A program made the translations under genes and the position numbers. From Streptomyces spinosus (GTDB taxonomy: Bacteria > Actinomycetota > Actinomycetes > Streptomycetales > Streptomycetaceae): a stretch of 64,000 nucleotides of DNA. A model generated the notes under the pieces. It did no database searches. It saw nothing but the letters and a program-made list of their open reading frames with translations, and was not told the DNA's origin. The stretch covers positions 248,001 to 312,000 of the forward strand of contig NZ_JAINRC010000005.1 of assembly GCF_020400655.1 (NCBI RefSeq). Reading direction: 5' to 3'. Below are positions 62,772 through 64,000 of the stretch, one piece after another (within the stretch, counting starts at the first letter, position 1; every line of letters begins with the position of its first letter).

Positions 62772-63371
62772 TCAAGAATCGTGCGCTGCCAATCCGCCTT
62801 CAGGGCTGTACCAGTCGGGAAGTGTTTGAGTGGTTCCCACCTCGAGGCGCATGAGCGCCCGTACGTGTCCCTGTTGCGGGATGATTGAGTCCAGGAGGCC
62901 GATGACCTGGTTGAGTCTCGTTCGACGAGCGGGTGAGTCCGACTCGCCTGCGGCTTTCATTAGGTACCTGTAGGCGGTCGTCAGCCGGTCATTCACTCGG
63001 CTCTCAAGCTCAAGTACTTCATCGCTCGCCACCAGCTGGGCTTCCGCGCGTGTGTCTCGTTGTGCCCGCCGAGCGTTACCTACTTCCGCCGCTTCCGCCT
63101 CGGCGGATCCCGATTTGAGCGCATAGGCGTACGCCAGCATTACGTCTCTGTAATGACGATCGTGGGCATTCAACTGAACGTAGCAGTTCCGGAGCTGATC
63201 TATCTTGCGCTGATCCGCAGAAGCCTGCTGCTCTGCGAGGCGGATCCCTTTCTCTTCCTCCAGTCTCCGTAACTCAGCACGATGCGCTAGTACTTGTGTG
63301 ACCACTGCCGAAGCCAGCGTGCCGCCCACGCCTACGACCGCGATGATCACAGAGATGATTGCGCCGGACAT
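62772..63371 (-). CDS. Hypothetical protein with membrane anchor and coiled coil
   Basis: A 199-aa protein. An N-terminal TM helix (MSGAIISVIIAVVGVG) leads to a Glu/Arg-rich coiled coil (about 30-60) and a helical domain. No family recognised. It lies between int and attR, pointing inward, so it is carried by the element. The ATG at 63371 has AGGGGG upstream. Lower GC than the backbone. Confidence 0.6.
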   Translation of the reverse strand: MSGAIISVIIAVVGVGGTLASAVVTQVLAHRAELRRLEEEKGIRLAEQQASADQRKIDQLRNCYVQLNAHDRHYRDVMLAYAYALKSGSAEAEAAEVGNARRAQRDTRAEAQLVASDEVLELESRVNDRLTTAYRYLMKAAGESDSPARRTRLNQVIGLLDSIIPQQGHVRALMRLEVGTTQTLPDWYSPEGGLAAHDS

Positions 63372-63712
63372 CCCCACCCCCTGGCACTCACCTGAGTTCC
63401 CCTGATGCGCAGACCGTAGCGGACGCTCCCCCACGGCTCATGCCATACCGCGGCGATCATCTAGGAGCCTGTTGTTGGCCTGGCGCTGCCGGCCGTCCTC
63501 GGCGAGGGGTGTCTGTCGCCCGTCTCCCAGCCGGTCCGGGGGCTCACGCTTCTGTTGGTCCTGACCTGGGCAGACGTCTCAAGATCCTGTCCACGAATAG
63601 TCCACAGACCCCGACATACGGCCGCTACGAGCGGCACACGTCTGCACATACGCGAAGACCCCGGCCTCAGCGTTTCCGCTGGTGACGGGGTCTTTGGGCA
63701 CCTCATGCTGGG
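63372..63712. other. Right end of the element, non-coding
   Basis: About 340 nt with no convincing gene. It contains the right 17-bp arm-type repeat and runs up to attR. Confidence 0.5.
63589..63605. repeat. Putative integrase/Xis arm site, right
   Basis: GTCCACGAATAGTCCAC, 15 of 17 identical to the left copy at 39847-39863, in the same orientation. Two GTCCAC units 11 bp apart. Confidence 0.55.
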
Positions 63713-63784
63713 TGCCCCCGGCAGGATTCGAACCTGCGCACACGGCTCCGGAGGCCGTTGCTCTATCCCCTGAGCTACGGGGGC
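63713..63784 (-). tRNA. tRNA-Arg (anticodon CCG)
   Basis: A 72-nt cloverleaf on the minus strand: acceptor GCCCCCG/CGGGGGC, D-arm GCTC/GAGC, anticodon stem ACGGC/GCCGT with loop CTCCGGA (anticodon CCG), short variable loop, T-arm GCAGG-TTCGAAT-CCTGC, discriminator A. CCA is not encoded. Its 3' half is the attachment site (attR) of the element. Confidence 0.97.
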
Positions 63785-63949
63785 GTGTCGGGCGCTGAGC
63801 TCTCGCTTGCGGCGACGGGTAGAACATTAGCAGGTCCGGCGGGGTGATCAGGAACCCGTTTCCCCGGGTCGGGGTCGGCGGGTCTCCTGTACGGGGTGGA
63901 AGTGGGGAAAACCCGGACGCGGTGGCCGGTCCGGACCTACTCTCGACGT

Positions 63950-64000
63950 GTGCCAGGCGCTTCGGGTCGGGTGCTTGTTGTGGACGACAACAAGGTCATC
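63950..64000 (+). CDS. Response regulator, 5' end only
   Basis: GTG start, then 17 codons reading VPGASGRVLVVDDNKVI up to the window edge. The VLVVDDN stretch is the first strand and acidic pocket of a CheY-type receiver. The output domain is outside the window. Confidence 0.7.
   Translation, partial: MPGASGRVLVVDDNKVI

Larger units (their letters stand above)
39744..63784. mobile_element. AICE-type integrative element in tRNA-Arg(CCG), about 24 kb, carrying defence cargo
   Basis: Bounded by a 40-bp tRNA 3'-half remnant on the left and the intact tRNA-Arg on the right. It contains the full AICE set (FtsK-like transfer ATPase, Spd proteins, HUH replication initiator, excisionase, tyrosine integrase next to attR) plus a defence island and regulators. 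GC content drops to about 50 percent in the nuclease-ATPase part, against about 70 percent in the backbone. A 17-bp repeat lies 64 bp inside the left end and 109 bp inside the right end. Confidence 0.88.

Noticed and set aside
1..64000. CRISPR array or rRNA genes
   Set aside because: No regularly spaced repeats with unique spacers and no rRNA-like sequence were seen.

Overview
The window is a piece of a Streptomyces (or closely related actinomycete) chromosome. The signs are the very high GC content with GC-rich third codon positions, frequent GTG and TTG starts, a conservon operon, the Kgd-type 2-oxoglutarate enzyme, an HspR-type (HAIR) box in front of lon, a Ku with a Lys/Thr tail beside a stand-alone LigD polymerase domain, and an integrated element of the pSAM2/AICE type.

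Layout. 1-39.7 kb is core-like chromosome: end of a TPR protein; kgd; an OmpR-type two-component pair; a small methyltransferase-fold protein; a rhomboid-like membrane protein; lon; a PAS-PAS-GAF-PP2C-HATPase phosphatase; a secreted GH25 muramidase; a MarR regulator; a PP2C-like protein; the conservon (sensor kinase, roadblock, DUF742, GTPase) followed by a styrene-monooxygenase-like flavoprotein; an NlpC/P60 hydrolase; a TetR regulator with two diiron proteins; a SEDS plus PBP pair; a sensor kinase with a lipoprotein but no response regulator; a dual-specificity-type phosphatase with a duplicated tail; a NERD protein; the NHEJ pair; and a few small proteins.

39.74-63.78 kb is an integrated element in a tRNA-Arg(CCG) gene. 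The intact tRNA is at the right end. A decayed 40-bp copy of its 3' half marks the left end, and a matched 17-bp repeat lies just inside each end. The right half is the AICE backbone: regulators, an FtsK-like transfer ATPase, Spd-type spread proteins, a HUH replication initiator, excisionase and tyrosine integrase. Palindromic GTCTAG-N4-CTAGAC boxes sit in front of four of its transcription units.

The left half is a defence island, and it is the main find. A cytosine-5 DNA methyltransferase is transcribed divergently from a close-packed operon of a 693-aa protein, a 326-aa protein and an 1815-aa helicase with a C-terminal DUF1998 region. That composition and order match type II Druantia (DruM, DruF, DruG, DruE). 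Directly downstream, after a terminator-like hairpin, is a lower-GC ABC-type ATPase overlapping an HNH nuclease gene, which resembles Septu (PtuA-PtuB). The proposed role of the cargo is anti-phage defence carried by a self-transmissible element. The module names come from recalled family architecture plus visible motifs, not from a search. After the tRNA the chromosome resumes with the start of a response regulator.
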